Assembly (NCBI GenBank): GCA_949361645.1
Contig: OX442417.1
Location: forward strand, 4,694,819-4,758,818
Direction: 5' to 3'
DNA from: Spongilla lacustris
Taxonomy: Eukaryota > Porifera > Demospongiae > Spongillida > Spongillidae
DNA length: 64,000 bases
Shown here: piece after piece, positions 44,980 through 57,519 of the stretch
Numbering within the stretch: the first letter of the stretch is position 1
Layout: each line of letters opens with the position of its first letter
Notes under the pieces: generated by a model
The model's database searches: none
What the model was told of the DNA's origin: nothing
What the model saw: only the letters and a program-made list of their open reading frames with translations
Translations under genes and position numbers: made by a program

Positions 44980-46549
44980 CCAAAGCTGTTACCAGCCTAT
45001 CTATGGACATGGGGAGATTGCAAATTTTAAAAACTGAAGCACTGTCTTGATGCTGATGTCCCCATCTTGTCTTTCATACCGAAGGCCATTGAATACAGAG
45101 GGCCTTACGTTGCAGATAAATGAAGGTGAGATGGGCAAAGCTCGATCACGAATTCACCATGCTGAGAACAACTACTGCCCTCCTAACGGAGGAAGGAATG
45201 GTGCATGTAGTAAAACTCGTGCAAGATAAACTTGAAATTATTCAAGGTATCTTAGACACTGAAGGACTCTATGAGGAAAGCTGAAGGCAAGCAAAAACAG
45301 TTGAAGGCAAAGCAAAACTGACCTGAAGGCAAGCTGGGAGCAAGACCAGCTTAGCACCCAGACTGAGGTCGAGATGCTCCTACAAAGAGCCCACTCCTAG
45401 GAATTGAGTAAGTACCAACTTATTGATTCCATACCATGCTCATCCCTTGTCCCCCCCCCCTTCCAAAGAAATGAATGGGTCTAGAGAAGGAGGCTGGCCC
45501 AGCCTCCAAAAAGCAAGGAAGGAGGAGATGAAGGGGAATCCCCCAGCCAGAAGAGGAAATGCTCATAGAGCCCCCAACGTTCAAAGAACAAGGGGATGGG
45601 GACCTGGAAACCCAGGGAAGGAACGAGCCTAGAACCTTCCCAAGTTCCCTCTTATATTGTACTTGTAAAACTGATTGTACATGTTGTTTGATATTAATTT
45701 TTTTTTAATGTCATATACATATGCTTGTACATGTATCAATTATTTCATCTCTCCTATAAAGGGAGTGGTCAGTGATCGGTCTGACAGAGAAGAGAATGAC
45801 GATGATGTATGCGTCCATGCCCGAGCCAAAATAAGGATGCTCAGCAAAGAGGCTGGCAAGCAGGCGGAGGAATGTGCCACTGCCACTAGGAAGGGGAAGG
45901 AATACACCGAGTAGGTTGGAACAGGAAGTGCCTCCTTACCAATTCAGGCCAGAAAAAGTACTCCTGAAAGGGGCACTAGTGACTGAGGAGATGAGAAAGA
46001 AATGGAAGTTTGGACTCAGACCCTGTGTAGTAATGATTGCATTTAGGTCCTAGGACGACGCTATATACCCACAATAACCCTAACCCTAAATAATAGTAAT
46101 AAGCCTAACCCTAAATGTCATTAAAATTTTAAGACTAGTAACCGCCTACTCTTTTCTATCTAAGCTAGCAACTGTATGGATGGCACCTCGATCGAAATGC
46201 TGCACAATAGCATTTGGCCAAATTGCGGCAAAACGTACACAAAATAATGTCATTTACGGGCTCATCTTCTGTGCCATACAGCAGCATCACATTGGCTATC
46301 TTCGACCAACAATGTGTCCAATTTCATCAATGACAGGCTCATTGTTGTAGCTCCTGATGATACTGTTTCGCAATGTTTTAGAGATTGTTTGATGTATATA
46401 CGTCAAGAAGAATTCCTGGATTCGCTTTACTCCCTATGCTAGACATATCAACTGGACGTCGAGTTAATGCCAGTATCAAGTATCATCAATAACTTCACAG
46501 TATAGTGTAATTGGACCTCACTCGTGACCAGGACCCACAAGAGACAAAG

Positions 46550-47473
46550 ATGGTATCCAGTGGAGTACAAGTGGATTCTGAGATGACCACAAAAGAACAA
46601 TATCCTAATGTAAGTACTGTAAAGTGTCATTGCATGCCTAAACATAGCAAAAACTGTGGCTGTTTATCAGATGATTTTATTAAACAAGCCAAGTTGAACT
46701 TTACACAATGTCTGTATAAGGCAGAATGTAATAAAGAACTGTTTGCAGAGAGTGTACTAATTCTTGGAAAGTACCACTCACCATACATACTGCACTTTCT
46801 ATGAGCAATTAGTCTGTAGTTGTGGAAAGTGTAGTGGAACAAATAATTTTAACTGTGTCCCGAAGAAATATCATAGTCATTTTTCTCTAAATTGTCCATA
46901 TCATCAGGTAATGTATGAGATCGACTGTGCACAAATAGCTGCAATATCAAAATCATACACCCTACGCTTGGACAGATGCAGACAAATGCAACAGAATCAT
47001 GTTTTAACACTTTATTAAGATTTAGGAATAAGTAGCACTGAGGCGGTAAGGTAATGTATGAGATCGACTGTGCACAAATAGCTGCGATATCAATATCATA
47101 CACCCTACGCTTGGACAGATGCGGACAAATGCAACAGAATCATGTTTTAACACTTTATTAAGATTTAGGAATAAGTAGCACTGAGGCGGTAAGCTATCTG
47201 GAAGCATATGATGAATACATCGAGCATCTTGTAGCACTAATACATGTGGGCTCAGGAATGCCTGCCAGAGCAACGGAGTTGGAGGCTTACAAGCTCAGAA
47301 ACGGCCCCAGCAGTTTGCGAAATGTATTTTATCTGGCTAAGCAAAAGATGCATTACGAAGTGTCAACTAACTTAGGCTTGCTTCAAGCCAACTTAACGCA
47401 ATTGATAAAAGCTAACAAAAATTATCATTGGTATTTTGATTTATATGTTGGACTAAAGATACCTGTAATTTAA
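46550..47473 (+). pseudogene. Cysteine-rich element-type protein, broken
   Basis: Blocks in order: CHCMPKHSKNCGCLSDDFI, a HTYCTFYEQLVCSCGKC block, YHSHFSLNCPYHQVMYEIDC, and RLHYEVSTNLGLLQANLT-like sequence (here AKQKMHYEVSTNLGLLQANL) ending at a stop at 47473. I recall this order from many uncharacterised, repeat-associated proteins of sponges and cnidarians; I know no function. A 143-bp tandem duplication and frame changes break it here. Confidence 0.5.
46911..47195. repeat. 143-bp tandem duplication
   Basis: Two copies of a unit starting AATGTATGAGATCGACTGTG lie head to tail inside the cysteine-rich protein region and disrupt its frame. Confidence 0.85.
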
Positions 47474-47879
47474 TGGAAAGAAATAATTTTTGATTACTGA
47501 AACATTGAACGTTACAAAAAGACTGAGTACATAAAAACTGAACATTGTAAACGCAAACGCAGCCAGTGGAAAGGTCAATGGCAGTGATAGTGGGGACAGT
47601 ATCATTAATGATTGTAAGATTTATTGCAAATGCCCTAACCCACCTGCACACAATGCTTGTTGCATTCTGCATATCAGTAAATCTAATACAGACAGGCTTA
47701 AACATTTAAGTGATTTTATTGATAACGCTGGTAAAGATGTTCAAATTGTGGCATTTTAAAGAATATCCATATGTACCATCGTGTACAACCCCATCACATG
47801 ACTGGATGTTATCTGTTTGAGATATGCTGTCTACCACCCTTGGTAACAAAGTTACTGTTATTTGCCTTGCAGTATCTCC

Positions 47880-48300
47880 CATCTGTCGGCATTCCATACA
47901 TAGTGATGGTAATTGTTTATTTCGAGCCATAAGTAAATTTGTAATTGGTTCGGAGCATGGCAACCTTGATGCAATTGCCACAAAATGTTGCTGAATTTGA
48001 GTGTCAGTTTGGCTTCGGTGCTGGTTTATTGTATGAATCTTTATATCATTACGTAAAAGAAACTAAAAAGGACATGCCAGGTACATGGGGAATGTAGAAA
48101 TTATTGCGTTCTCAACAAAGGTTCAAACCAATGTGATGGTTTTTTTCATGCCAGTACGAAAAGTGGCTTTGCTTTCAACCCGCATTTAAGCACACACAAC
48201 ACATTAGCTGGTAGTTGTTCCCTGCATATAATAATCCATGCAAATAACCATTATGACCTGTGTTCTTTCTCCATAATCTGCCTCAATTTTACGTCAGTTG
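47880..48300 (+). pseudogene. OTU-type cysteine protease region, broken
   Basis: One frame from 47890 encodes HSDGNCLFRAISKFVIGSEH, the N-terminal OTU block with the catalytic Cys. After frame changes come WGNVEIIAFSTKVQTNV and finally NNHYDLC at about 48240, equivalent to the C-terminal catalytic His block. The order is right for OTU, but the frame is interrupted more than once. It follows the cysteine-rich element protein, as the 12 kb OTU motif follows an integrase. Confidence 0.65.
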
Positions 48301-48629
48301 GGCATCATCAAACCACACAGAAGCATGCATGACATAACCATTACCATTGCAATTGTGCGTACATTGTCTTTTTTTTTCTTTAGGCGTATAAATATAATTG
48401 AAGTGTGTACAATAGCCTGGAAAAGAGTCTGTGACAGAAGTGTATGAAGCGTTTCTTGGAAGACGAAATACATGTCTTGTGCAGAAAGGATTACTTGAAA
48501 ACTGGTTAACTAGTTTGTGCTCATACCACACGGAAACGTGGTTTTTTGGTAGTGGGCTTTATTTGGAACAATTGTTCTGCGTCCTCTCCAACTTGTATAC
48601 CGAATTGTTACTTCTCTCAGCCTCCAATG

Positions 48630-48960
48630 TCTCAATGTAACAGTAGTGGTCATTGTGTTAACTGTAAATGTGTCAAAGCTGGCCAGTGCTGTAAAATTAT
48701 TTGCCCTCAAAACATGGTTTGTGTCAGAACCTAACACCACCCTCGTTGTCATCCTCACATTCAAACGCAGTCGCTGTTGATACTAGAAACATTGATGCAG
48801 TTTCATCTCCCACTTTACAAGCCTCATCCTCTGTGTCTGACCAATCACCCTTGTATCAGTCTACAATTCGACCCTCGAAGCCCTTCCACCTTTCATTGTT
48901 TTATCTCCTAACTTTGTTTGGAGTGATGTTCTTGATGGTGCTGATTTTATTCATTCTGTA
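48630..48960 (+). pseudogene. Cysteine-rich element motif plus Ser-rich tail
   Basis: CNSSGHCVNCKCVKAGQCC followed, after a frame change, by LPSKHGLCQNLTPP. The CxNCxCVKxGxxC..CLP....C.N pattern is one I associate with mobile-element proteins of sponges and cnidarians. A Ser-rich stretch and a hydrophobic C-terminal segment follow in the second frame. Confidence 0.45.
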
Positions 48961-48964
48961 ACCG

Positions 48965-51430
48965 CTGCTTATGCAGAAGTTGTTCATTAGAAACATAATT
49001 AATTTCTCCCCCCACCTAGATTGGCCATCAATTTACCCAGGAACTTTCCAGACTATTTTGTGCCTATGGAGAGGGTACAGCACTTGAATCAATTGCGCTA
49101 AAGACTGCAATGATTGCTCCATCACTTCTCCTTCAGAAACCACACCCTACCTCAAGTCGAGTGTCTGCTGAGACGACTTGAAATGTGGCATCTTGGTGAC
49201 ATAAAAGGCCTTATTCTTGAAGGATGAGTTATCCAACATCGTCTACAGAGGAACTTCCCATACTGACAAAATTGATAATCATGCTTCTTCTGTCAAACAG
49301 CTCTTGGATTTGGAAGACCTAGACATACAGGGAGAGACACCCCCAATCAAAGTTCAATGGTGACAGCTGGGGCAACTCCATCCAAGAGGAGAATAGCAGG
49401 ATGGTGCAGCTCTTGGGCACATTCACAAAGAAAACGGGAACAATGCTGAAAGAACTGTCAGTATATCCCTTCCATGCACCCCGCAGTTTGCACTGTGGCG
49501 TATATGTTGCTTGCTGCCATCTTTATTTCCCCAGAGAAATCTCTGTTGCATAATTTTTACATGTACATGTACCCTGTGTATGCGCAAAAGATATAGGAAT
49601 AATGCTGCGTGTTGCGTGTAAATCTCTGCTTCCGTGATATATATTTTTTGGCAACAATACTTGCATATATCTTCTAAAATTCAGTTGCGATAATTTTACG
49701 CTCAGCAGTACATCTATACTGGAACAACCGTGCGAGACAGGAGATAAATCTCCACTCCACAAACTCTGGCAAGGTACGAGAACGGTGAGTAAGTGTACAA
49801 CAGGTGTGTGTAGAGGAAGGAATAGGCACCCCCTCCAAATAAATACGCTGAAGTGGTTCTCTTGAAGATACACCACCTTTGGCGGTAAAATATGAGTGCT
49901 CTATGAGCACTGATCCCGCATGTGGTGCCAGGTTCAAATAGGTGTGTATATAGCTCCATGGGAAACAAAAGCAAATTTAAGTGTCATCTACAAGATATTG
50001 TTTTTTATTACACGTATATGGGAATACTCGTTACTCCTTCCCTATCTCTCCATATACATTTATGGGATGATTTCCCCCCTTGCAAATTGGACTTTTGTAC
50101 ATGTGCAGGAGGTCATACCTTTCCTGGGGACCAAGATGGTGGTGGTGACAGACCAATTACCACCACAGACACCATGTTTAATCTGGGTGACTAAATAGTC
50201 CCCAGAGACACGTCATCGTGCCTGCTCAATGTAGCAGCAGATGATGACGAGATGCTGGGATGGAGGGAAGAGGACCTCATCAAAGGCCTACTAGGGTCTT
50301 TCTGACTACGTACCCCCATCTCTGCGATGGGATGAGAGTAGGGGAATTGTTGAAGAAGAGGACCAGATCCTGGAGGGAGTGACCACTATATGCAACGATT
50401 TGGTAGTAGAGTCCCCAGATGGACTTCCAGAACACCAAGGGTATGCGTGAGGTTTTGGTTATAGCTGCATTGCATTTAGGTCCTAGGATGACGCTGTCTA
50501 CCCACAATAACACCTTCTGATGTGCGACGACGATGACCTAACGGTCAAACTCGTCCCCAACAGCTCAATACTCCATACAGGAAATCGCCCCTCCCTACCA
50601 TGACGAAATTAAAAATATCAAAGGTGTGAAACAAGAGTGATTGAAAACAACTGTCCATGTGTGACCAAATTCAAGTCGAAGAAAAGAAGGTGAGAGCGCC
50701 TCTGGAGTACCATAGTTCCCTCGTATATATTTCCTGGCTACTGATGATCCCGAGTGGTTCGAAAGAACGGCGCAAAGGGTAAAACTGCAGTATAGCCTAT
50801 AATAACTGCCACAAGTCGTTGACAAAGTAAAAGGGTTGGGAACTTCTTCTTTCCTCTGGTATATACCTCTAACGAGGTCTTGCTGAGGCGAGGGGGGTTG
50901 GGTTGGAACCCTCCTTTTGAAACGACACATCAATGTCAACAGGGGCATGCTCGTAGGGGACTTTCCCCCTGGTCATCCTGATCATCCTGTTCCCTAACAC
51001 TCCAAACCCAAGACTTCCTCCCCTTGAGCTAAAAATAGCTTGTGAGGGATACCAAAAGGATTGTGCCAAAACACTCCCAAACCTTCTGATAGAATACCGT
51101 GAAACAAGATGGGGTGACCAGCTAAATACCATGTATCTTAATCTTATCAAATTATGACTAAGGCTAAATGGTCACAGATAAGATCAATGATCTGGATGAA
51201 GGAGGTTTGAGGGCACAACTCAACCTTATCCAACACCAGGTGGCCCAGTGGTTGAGGGATACAGGGAGCTTCCCCACCATTATCTAACCCCTCTGCAATT
51301 ACCTCCACCACAACCAGCTCAGTCAAAGAAACTGCACATTCGCCCACAAGGAGGCCTCATCAACAACCCCACTTTGTCCACAAATATCGGCCTCAGTTTT
51401 CAGGTGAAGGTGTCATGGTAGTGGCTGTAG
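48965..51430. other. Repeat-derived spacer, no gene recognised
   Basis: Contains second copies of the dispersed repeats of 37.3-38.7 kb (49850-49925, 49985-50300, 50325-50515). Other short frames show no domain. Confidence 0.5.
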
Positions 51431-51436
51431 CTGACT

Positions 51437-51560
51437 ACTGCATAGCCAGCAGGTGAGGAAACCAGCAGGTGAGGGAGACAGCAGGTGAAAAAAAGTTGCA
51501 GGGAGATAGCAGGTGAATAAAAGTTGCCCAGAGATAGCAGGTGAAAAGAAGTTGCCGGAA
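51437..51560. repeat. Imperfect repeats of AGCAGGTGA
   Basis: Five copies of (G/C)AGCAGGTGA at 14 to 29 base spacing, the later ones followed by AAAAGTTGC. Confidence 0.7.
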
Positions 51561-51663
51561 ACTACATGAACCAATAGCTGGCCAAAGTCACGTAAGATAG
51601 GTGAATTGTAGTAGTTGATAGGACATCTTCAGGATCACATGGTGGACCTAGGCGAGTTAGTAT

Positions 51664-51876
51664 AGCGCGCGAAGCGCGCAGTACGGCGCCGAAGGCGCCT
51701 CGTCCGCGAAGCGGACTCGGGACGAGGCGGTGTTTTTTCAATGAAGAGTGTCTGGACAGCACCGCGGGTGCAATTTGACCCCGGATTCGGAGTCGGCATC
51801 GTTGGCGCTTCGCGCCTCGCAACCCTAACCCTAAAACCCTAACTATCTCCTGATGTAAACATGCCTTCGGCATGTT
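51664..51876. repeat. Cluster of GC-rich triloop hairpins
   Basis: Perfect short palindromes around three-base loops: GCGCGC-GAA-GCGCGC (51665-51679), GGCGCC-GAA-GGCGCC (51685-51699), GTCCGC-GAA-GCGGAC (51702-51716), GCACC-GCG-GGTGC (51759-51771), GGCGC-TTC-GCGCC (51804-51816) and ACATGCC-TTC-GGCATGT (51859-51875). The third is nested between GCCTCGTCC and GGACGAGGC. CCCTAACCCTAAAACCCTAA lies between the last two. Confidence 0.85.
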
Positions 51877-51882
51877 ATTACA

Positions 51883-52032
51883 TGGCTAGCATCTTGTGGT
51901 GGACCTATGGCTAGCATCTTGTGGTGGACCTATGGCTAGCATCTTGTGGTGGACCTATGGCTAGCATCTTGTGGTGGACCTATGGCTAGCATCTTGTGGT
52001 GGACCTATGGCTAGCATCTTGTGGTGGACCTC
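51883..52032. repeat. 25-bp tandem repeat
   Basis: Six near-identical copies of a unit starting GGCTAGCATCTTGTGGTGGA. Confidence 0.95.
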
Positions 52033-52237
52033 CATAACCAAAGCAGTCCATACTATGCAATCGTTCCCTGGAATCAACCAACTGTGATGTCAACAAATAC
52101 AGCTTTAAAAACTGACACATGAGCATATTAATAACGGACCCTTTGCCTGGTCTCAATGGAGGGTCCATAACCTTCTGAATAGTGCCTGGTCTACTGTGGC
52201 TGGTCAGGTGCTCTGATGGCAAAGATCGATATAAATA

Positions 52238-53310
52238 TTCCCAAATGTGGCCTCTGTACAACCCCTTCACTTTCAACAGTTATGCCAATGTGGCCTCTGT
52301 AAAACCCCTTCACCTCCAACAGTTATGTCAATGTGGCCTCTGTACAACCCCTTCACCTCCTACAGCTCTGCCAATGTGACCTCTGTACAATCCGTTCACC
52401 TTCAACAGCTATGTCAATGTGACCTCTGTACAACCCCTTCACCTTCAACAGCTATGTCAATGTGGCCTCTGCACAACCCCTTCACCTCCAACAGCTATGC
52501 CAATGTGACCTCTGCACAACCCCTTCACCTCCTACAGCTCTGCCAATGTGACCTCTGTACAATCCCTTCACCTCCAACAGCTATGCCAATGTGGCCTCTG
52601 TACAACCCCTTCACCTCCAACAGCTATGCCAATGTGGCCTCTGTACAATCCCTTCACCTCCAACAGCTATGCCAATGTGGTCTCTGTACAACCCCTTCAC
52701 CTCCTACAGCTCTGCCAATGTGACCTCTGTACAACCCCTTCACCTTCAACAGCTATGCCAATGTGGCCTCTGTACAACCCCTTCACCTCCAACAGCTATG
52801 CCAATGTGACCTCTGTACAACCCCTTCACCTCCTACAGCTCTGCCAATGTGACCTCTGTACAATCCCTTCACCTCCAACAGCTATGCCAATGTGGCCTCT
52901 GTACAACCCCTTCACCTCCAACAGCTATGCCAATGTGGCCTCTGTACAATCTCTTCACCTCCAACAGCTATGCCAATGTGGTCTCTGTACAACCCCTTCA
53001 CCTCCAACAGCTATGCCAATGTGACCTCTGTACAACCCCTTCACCTTCAACAGCTATGCCAATGTGACCTCTGTACAACCCCTTCACCTCCAACAGCTAT
53101 GCCAATGTGGCCTCTGTACAATCCCTTCACCTTCAACAGCTATGCCAATGTGACCTCTGTACAATCCCTTCACCTTCAACAGCTATGCCAATGTGACCTC
53201 TGTACAATCCCTTCACCTTCAACAGCTATGCCAATGTGACCTCTGTACAATCCCTTCCCCTTCAACAGCTATCTCAATGTGGCCTCTGTCCAACCCCCTC
53301 ATCTCAAACA
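52238..53310. repeat. 43-bp minisatellite, about 25 copies
   Basis: Unit close to GCCAATGTGACCTCTGTACA followed by ACCCCTTCACCTCCAACAGCTAT, with recurrent G/A, C/T and T/C variants that themselves recur in higher-order blocks. Because 43 is not a multiple of three and the unit has no stop in any plus frame, all three frames stay open and overlap. I do not call these genes. Confidence 0.95.
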
Positions 53311-53369
53311 GCTATGCCCATGCATCACCAGGTCATGGCTACACAACAATGGGGGCCCAGCAGCTGCTA

Positions 53370-53530
53370 TCCACTACTCCCTCCCTCTATCTCTGATCGA
53401 TCAGCTCATCTTTGCAGCTATAATGTAGTGCCAGCAGGAAGGCTATTCCTCCATTGTCTGGTCACCATGCCTACCACTGTCAAGGAGCTTCATCGTCACT
53501 CAGGAACAATTACAGCAAACTTTTGTCTGG
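53370..53530 (+). mobile_element. DIRS-like retroelement RNase H fragment
   Basis: SLIDQL.FAA in one frame and NVVPAGRLFLHCLVTMPTTV in the next resemble the SLIG.L.FA.KVV.PGR.FLRRLI.L motif of DIRS/Ngaro RNase H. The fragment directly follows the minisatellite. No tyrosine recombinase was recognised in the next kilobase. Confidence 0.5.
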
Positions 53531-53699
53531 TTGATTTGGTCTGTTGGTCCAGCGATCAATATGGAGATGTTACTTTTATTACTGACACAATAAATGTACC
53601 ACTCTTGAGAGCTAAACCTGAAACCACTATACTTAAATCACCACATCGGGGACAGCCACCAACAAGCCCTGTACTCGGGTTTGTGATATAGGAGGCAAC

Positions 53700-55700
53700 A
53701 TTTGGGGCTATTTTGTTTAATGATGGTTTTCTTAATGTCTATTGTCAACAATAATGTGCAGGTCACAGAAGGAACCTAGTTGCATTTAATGGTACTGGCT
53801 ACAAGTGCTTTTAGAACCAGGCTGAGATAAGCAAGGTTTCAGTACTCGTAAAACAACATGTGCTAGCGAACATATCCATTACGCTCCAACCATTCTTCAC
53901 GGAGCATAATAGATAAGTCAGCAAGCACGGCTCATTTTACAAGTACCAAAAGGATTCAAGCCTTGCTTATCAGCCCGATCCTAAAAGGACGGACTGTAGA
54001 CATTAATTAATTTTACAAAGTTTCGACCCGAACAGATAAGGACTTGTACAACATGGCAAAACAAAACAGACAAACTTCGTTGAAATGGCTTAATGCAAAA
54101 ATAAAACTATTTAGCTTACCCACCGCGATGTACAAATGTGCACACCCAGGACATTATACACATTATGGATTTGAACCACTCCTTACACCACCATATCGGT
54201 TGACATTACTAGAAGTTGACATTACGCGCCTTCCACTGTTAGCTACAACTGTACTGGTATCAATGGCTTACAACTACTAATGCACCTATACATGTACAAA
54301 TACAACAAACCTTTTTTCATGTTAGCTACGACTGTACCAATCCTGTACCAATGGCTGGATTTACATGAAGCCAGAACTACTAATGCATCTATACATATAC
54401 AAAATGACAAATACAACTTACATTCTCTTTCAGCATCCATCAACGCCGTGTTTCATCCTTCACCTCCATTTGAACGTGCTTGCCATCTGGTGGGAGACCG
54501 ACTGGACATATAACTGGTGGAGGCTCCTTCCAGCAGGGGTGCCTCCCAGCAAGGCTCCAGGGACTGTGACTGGCAGGCTAAAAATCAAAATCAAAATTGC
54601 AATCACTCGAAGTTATCACACACAATTCATTCTAATAATCTTCTGTGTGTGCACATCTATCTATATGTAAATAATGTATTCATTCAATACCTGATCAGCC
54701 AAGACAGTTGAGCTAATCAGGGAAGACTTATTCCCAATTTAGGTTCGTTGTTTGTATGTCTGCCTTTTTTGCATTGAGCTTCTTAAACCATATCTCTCAT
54801 CCCGCAATGCATATGCATGTGGGGTTATAGTTGGCAGAATGACCTTCCTTCTTATCACATACTGAAGCACAATATGTACTGAGTATGTACTTGGTTACGC
54901 GGAGAATGCACACTTATCTATCTCTGTACTAATTCGCTGCTTTGCGACCTCAAACTTCGCAACCATTTGTCGACGTTGTTGTATATCATAAATTTACTGA
55001 CCTACGTACGCGACTTGAATATTCAAGTAGGGTATGGAGTAGTTGCACTTTTAATAGCGCATAAAAATAAAAAATAAGTTTGGACCATTTTGTATGAGTT
55101 TTAAACAACCCTAATAGGCTCCTTTTAAGTACTATACTTACGCAAGTATCGTTGCTCTGTACAACAAACAGGGCGGTGGTGAACACTCCTGACGTTATCG
55201 CAGGTGGCAATCACTACCAACGCTACCCCTAACTACTGAGGCCCAATCGTGGTTAAAGCGACTACCATATCTACTACTCATATCTGGGCTACAGCTCCCC
55301 TCCAGGTACTCTCCTTGTGCTAGCTTCTAACACACCCGCTATGTCGCTAAGCAGCTGGTCAAAGTTCCTAGTACGGAGTAGGTAGAACGTACTAAATGGA
55401 AACTGGCGTGCACACTTTATCCAATATTCCAACAGCCACTGCTACCCGGTACTCCCATACCGTATCGAGCTGCCCACGCTACCCCTCCCTCGCTCGTTAG
55501 GCCTACCGGTAATATGCCATGCCAGCTGCTATGGATTTCCTCTTCCTCTCGCAAATTGTTCAATGGTTCTTTCCTGTCCTCCGAAGCCTTTTGACACATT
55601 AAACCGCCTTTCTACGCGCAGCTGCATTATGAGACTGAAATGAAAGATTGCCACGTGCGTCTAATCAATGACGCAAATGGATTCGATTCATCGCGCACCA
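53700..55700. other. Spacer, no gene recognised
   Basis: Short frames only. A pair of related segments (AGCTACAACTGTACTGGTAT near 54241 and AGCTACGACTGTACCAATCC near 54324) suggests a small local duplication. Confidence 0.4.
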
Positions 55701-57519
55701 TGGATTTCATCATAGTGATTGCAAACAGTTACGACATAATTCAAGTGAGGTCCAAAGTTTTGTGGTTTTGTAAAAGAACTGGAGGATCGGACAAAGCAGA
55801 AAGATGAGAACCTTAAGAAAAACAAGCCAATTCTAACGCAGGTTTCTTTTTTGTGGACTGGCGCCGCTGAATGCCGACCGGCACACTATGATACTTTCTG
55901 TTTCATTTAGAAACTGCCTCCTATTAGAGGGCAGTCCGGAAGAGATATATAGAGCTGACAGCGGGAAAGCAGCTAAGGTATCGAAATAAGCTGACAAGGG
56001 CTCAAAGCCTGCGAGAATTCCTTCCTTCGATTATAAGCAATGGATTTTGATTTTTAATGTAGGCCTAGTTCTGCATAGGTATTTATATAAATATATGTGT
56101 GTGCAAGGTCCCACAGTTACTGATGCGTAGCGGTGATGTAATCCATTCGCAGCTATGTCAGTTGGGTCTCGGGCCGAGACCAGACGTGCAGACCATGGGC
56201 ACATACCTGTACCAGATCCTGGGTGTATCTGAATTTAGTATTGTTTCCATTTACATCTCTGACATATAAGCAATGGGACAAGCTGGATGTGGTGAGCATA
56301 TGCACTTACCACGTGATGCTTGTATATACCTTCTAGGACAAACTGTGTGCGGAGATGGACTGTTTGGCAGAGAATGACTTGTCGCGTGATGTAGACGTGG
56401 AGGAAGTGGAGGATGCAGAACAGTGACGGAAGCGACAAGCTGAGTCGGAAAAAGAAAAGGTTAGTGTTATATTAAGTTAGTGGGTGTGTCAACTCTGTCC
56501 CCACATACAAAAGTGAACACCACAAATTATAAGTGGCGGGCTAATATACGTACCCAACTCTTTGCAGTTACATGTGGGGTAAAATCCCAATATTCCAAAT
56601 TCACCCCAAAATAACATCATCCCAATACGGTATGTTTTGGCCCATACACATACCTAAGAGAAAGGAGGAGGGAGGAAGGAGGGGTGTACTGGTGGAGAGG
56701 GAGGGTTGTGCTTTACTATTGGTTTGTCTGGTGTTTTAGGGTATTGCATACAGGTCAGTATGACCTGGCTGTGGAATGATGCACCCATGGGATGGACCTG
56801 GACCCACTGTGTGTCACGTTCTACCAGCCAACAGAGCCATGGCTCTCATCAAGTTGGAGAGGTGAGGAGTGTGTGAGGTGAGGAAGGTGTGTGTGCTGTG
56901 TGTGGTGAGTGTACTGCAGTGCTATTGTGGGTGTGGTCACAGAACAGGACCTACTAAGCCTGTTTAGTCCCCAGACCATTATGTGGCCAACATGCATAGA
57001 TGTACTTAACATGGAGATGTGGGTCATATGTCATTACTGTATCAGTAAAGAGCATAGCTCCACTGGTCTGTAGTATCCACTACCATATAAGGGGATATAG
57101 CAGTCCACTACCATATAAGGGAGGGGGGGGGATGTAGCATGTTCACTACAATACACCACTTGCTGCTTGCACCCCCTGGTAGATATGCAGCTGCAGAGAA
57201 TGACTGCTCCAGCTCGCTAGCTCTGGACAGCAGGTATGCCAAGGCCTATCTCAAGAGGGGTGTGGCCAGGAGGAAGCTGGAGAGATCAGACGAGGCAGAG
57301 GAGGACTTCAGAGCTGTTGTGAGGCTGGGGCCAGCCAACAAGCAGGGCAGAGCTGAGCGAGATAGAGAACGAACAGGTGCACTTTTATTAGAGCCTTTCT
57401 TAGCTGACCTTTAATCGATTTTAGAAAGCCAAGTTGTTGCCAAAGCAACCTATTGATGATAAGGTGCCCAGTCTTTACACTCAGTGTGTCTAGAGGCTGC
57501 CCCACTGGAGGTCAAAGGT

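Noticed and set aside
46076..46105. Telomere end
   Set aside because: Only two or three CCCTAA units at a dispersed repeat boundary, inside the contig.
52247..53239. Overlapping ORFs of 72-158 codons with Cys/Pro/Asn repeats
   Set aside because: All come from the stop-free 43-bp repeat read in three frames.
51883..53310. CRISPR-like regular array
   Set aside because: Repeats are directly adjacent with no unique spacers, and the genome is animal.
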